Of a stretch of DNA of 64,000 nucleotides, positions 63,609 through 64,000 are shown piece after piece; within the stretch, counting starts at the first letter, position 1; every line of letters begins with the position of its first letter. Origin of the DNA: Bettongia penicillata ogilbyi (lineage: Eukaryota > Chordata > Mammalia > Diprotodontia > Potoroidae); the NCBI GenBank assembly GCA_023548195.1, contig JAJHZJ010000023.1:837636-901635 (forward strand), in the 5' to 3' direction. Both the position numbers and the translations under genes were made by a program. The notes below the pieces were generated by a model that was given only the letters and a program-made list of their open reading frames with translations, was not told where the DNA came from and did no database searches.

Positions 63609-63850
63609 CTTGGGAGAGGGCAAAGAAGAATCAGGACCAGCTCCCAGTGTTCCTCCCAGTGTTTCAAGACCTCAGGGGCAGGAAGCTTCCTATGGACAGT
63701 GGTGGGCACCCCCCTCCCACTCTCCATCCCACTTCTCTCCAAGCTTTCATGAGCCTCATGAACCCCAGTAAGGAGGCCCCACTTACATTTCTGGGGAGGA
63801 CAAGGGCCGCTTGGTGGCAGGCTTCGAGCTGGAACTGTCTTTGCTGGATT
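63569..63850 (-). CDS. HCFC1: HCFC1, host cell factor 1 (last two coding exons)
   Basis: HCFC1 is a large nuclear chromatin-associated scaffold that links transcription factors (for example THAP, E2F, GABP, ZNF143) to histone-modifying complexes and controls cell-cycle genes. Only the C terminus is here: exon 63850-63787 (completes Glu, SSKDSSSSKPATKRPLSSPE, plus AT) and exon 63608-63569 (completes Met, KSAPKKAKADGQ, TGA). Human HCFC1 ends almost identically ([20 protein letters not shown] and so on). This tail carries the nuclear localisation signal. Kelch, HCF-repeat and Fn3 parts lie to the right of the window. Confidence 0.95.
   Translation of the reverse strand, partial: NPAKTVPARSLPPSGPCPPQKCKWGLLTGVHEAHESLERSGMESGRGVPTTVHRKLPAPEVLKHWEEHWELVLILLCPLPRKSAPKKAKADGQ
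63787..63850 (-). CDS. HCFC1: HCFC1 penultimate coding exon
   Basis: Acceptor ttgtag, donor AT|gtaagt; SSKDSSSSKPATKRPLSSPE in frame with the last exon. Confidence 0.93.
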
Positions 63851-64000
63851 CTACAATAGAACATACAGGATAGAAAAAAGCGGGTGAATGGAAGTGGAGA
63901 AGAGATCGGGTCTCAACAGTGCTTTGGGGCTGTGCTTTTGGCATCCCAACTCCCTCATCAGAGAACATGGCCCTTCTTCAGGACTCAAGTTGTGAAATCA

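Noticed and set aside
63851..64000. Another HCFC1 exon at the right edge
   Set aside because: Minus-strand translation of this stretch does not match the HCFC1 residues expected before the penultimate exon; treated as intron.

Overview
This is vertebrate nuclear DNA, almost certainly from a marsupial. All recognisable genes are split by GT-AG introns. The repeats are of marsupial type: tRNA-derived SINEs carrying the 'gtcacacagctag' and 'gttcaaat' boxes, MIR, L2, L1 3' ends and an RTE non-LTR element. The genes, all on the minus strand, are ARHGAP4 (5' part), a NUDT16-type gene, NAA10, RENBP and HCFC1 (extreme 3' end). Apart from NUDT16 this is the gene order of human Xq28 (ARHGAP4-NAA10-RENBP-HCFC1), so the window is probably from the X chromosome. 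The species cannot be fixed from the sequence.

Layout. 1-3437: a 39-bp-unit minisatellite in an ARHGAP4 intron; it runs off the left edge. 3454-13374: ARHGAP4 coding exons 5 to 1, which encode the first 231 residues (start of the F-BAR region); a GC-rich promoter lies upstream to about 13830. 14160-25857: NUDT16, three exons, 193 codons, with a 10.4-kb second intron full of SINE/L2 sequence; its promoter lies at 25858-26170. 29592-37296: NAA10, eight exons, 235 codons. 37918-45846: RENBP, ten coding exons, 399 codons, with a probable non-coding first exon near 47.06-47.10 kb. 47.1-61.4 kb: gene-poor and repeat-rich, with SINE clusters, minus-strand L1 pieces, an AT-rich simple-sequence block, a decayed 3.9-kb RTE element and L1 3' ends. 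61.43-63.85 kb: HCFC1 3' UTR and its last two coding exons. Every splice junction was placed by GT/AG, phase continuity and remembered human proteins, and all phases close.

The genes are unrelated in function (Rho-GAP, U8 snoRNA/cap Nudix hydrolase, N-terminal acetyltransferase, N-acylglucosamine 2-epimerase, transcriptional host-cell factor). They share only orientation and tight head-to-tail spacing: the NUDT16 poly(A) signal is about 0.6 kb from the ARHGAP4 promoter, and the RENBP poly(A) signal is about 0.5 kb upstream of the NAA10 start codon.

I found no convincing new system. The points most worth a second look are the NUDT16-type gene inside an Xq28-like block, the higher-order minisatellite beside an ARHGAP4 splice donor, a family of fold-back hAT-like miniature elements with 8-bp target duplications, and the unassigned first-exon/promoter at 46.85-47.11 kb.
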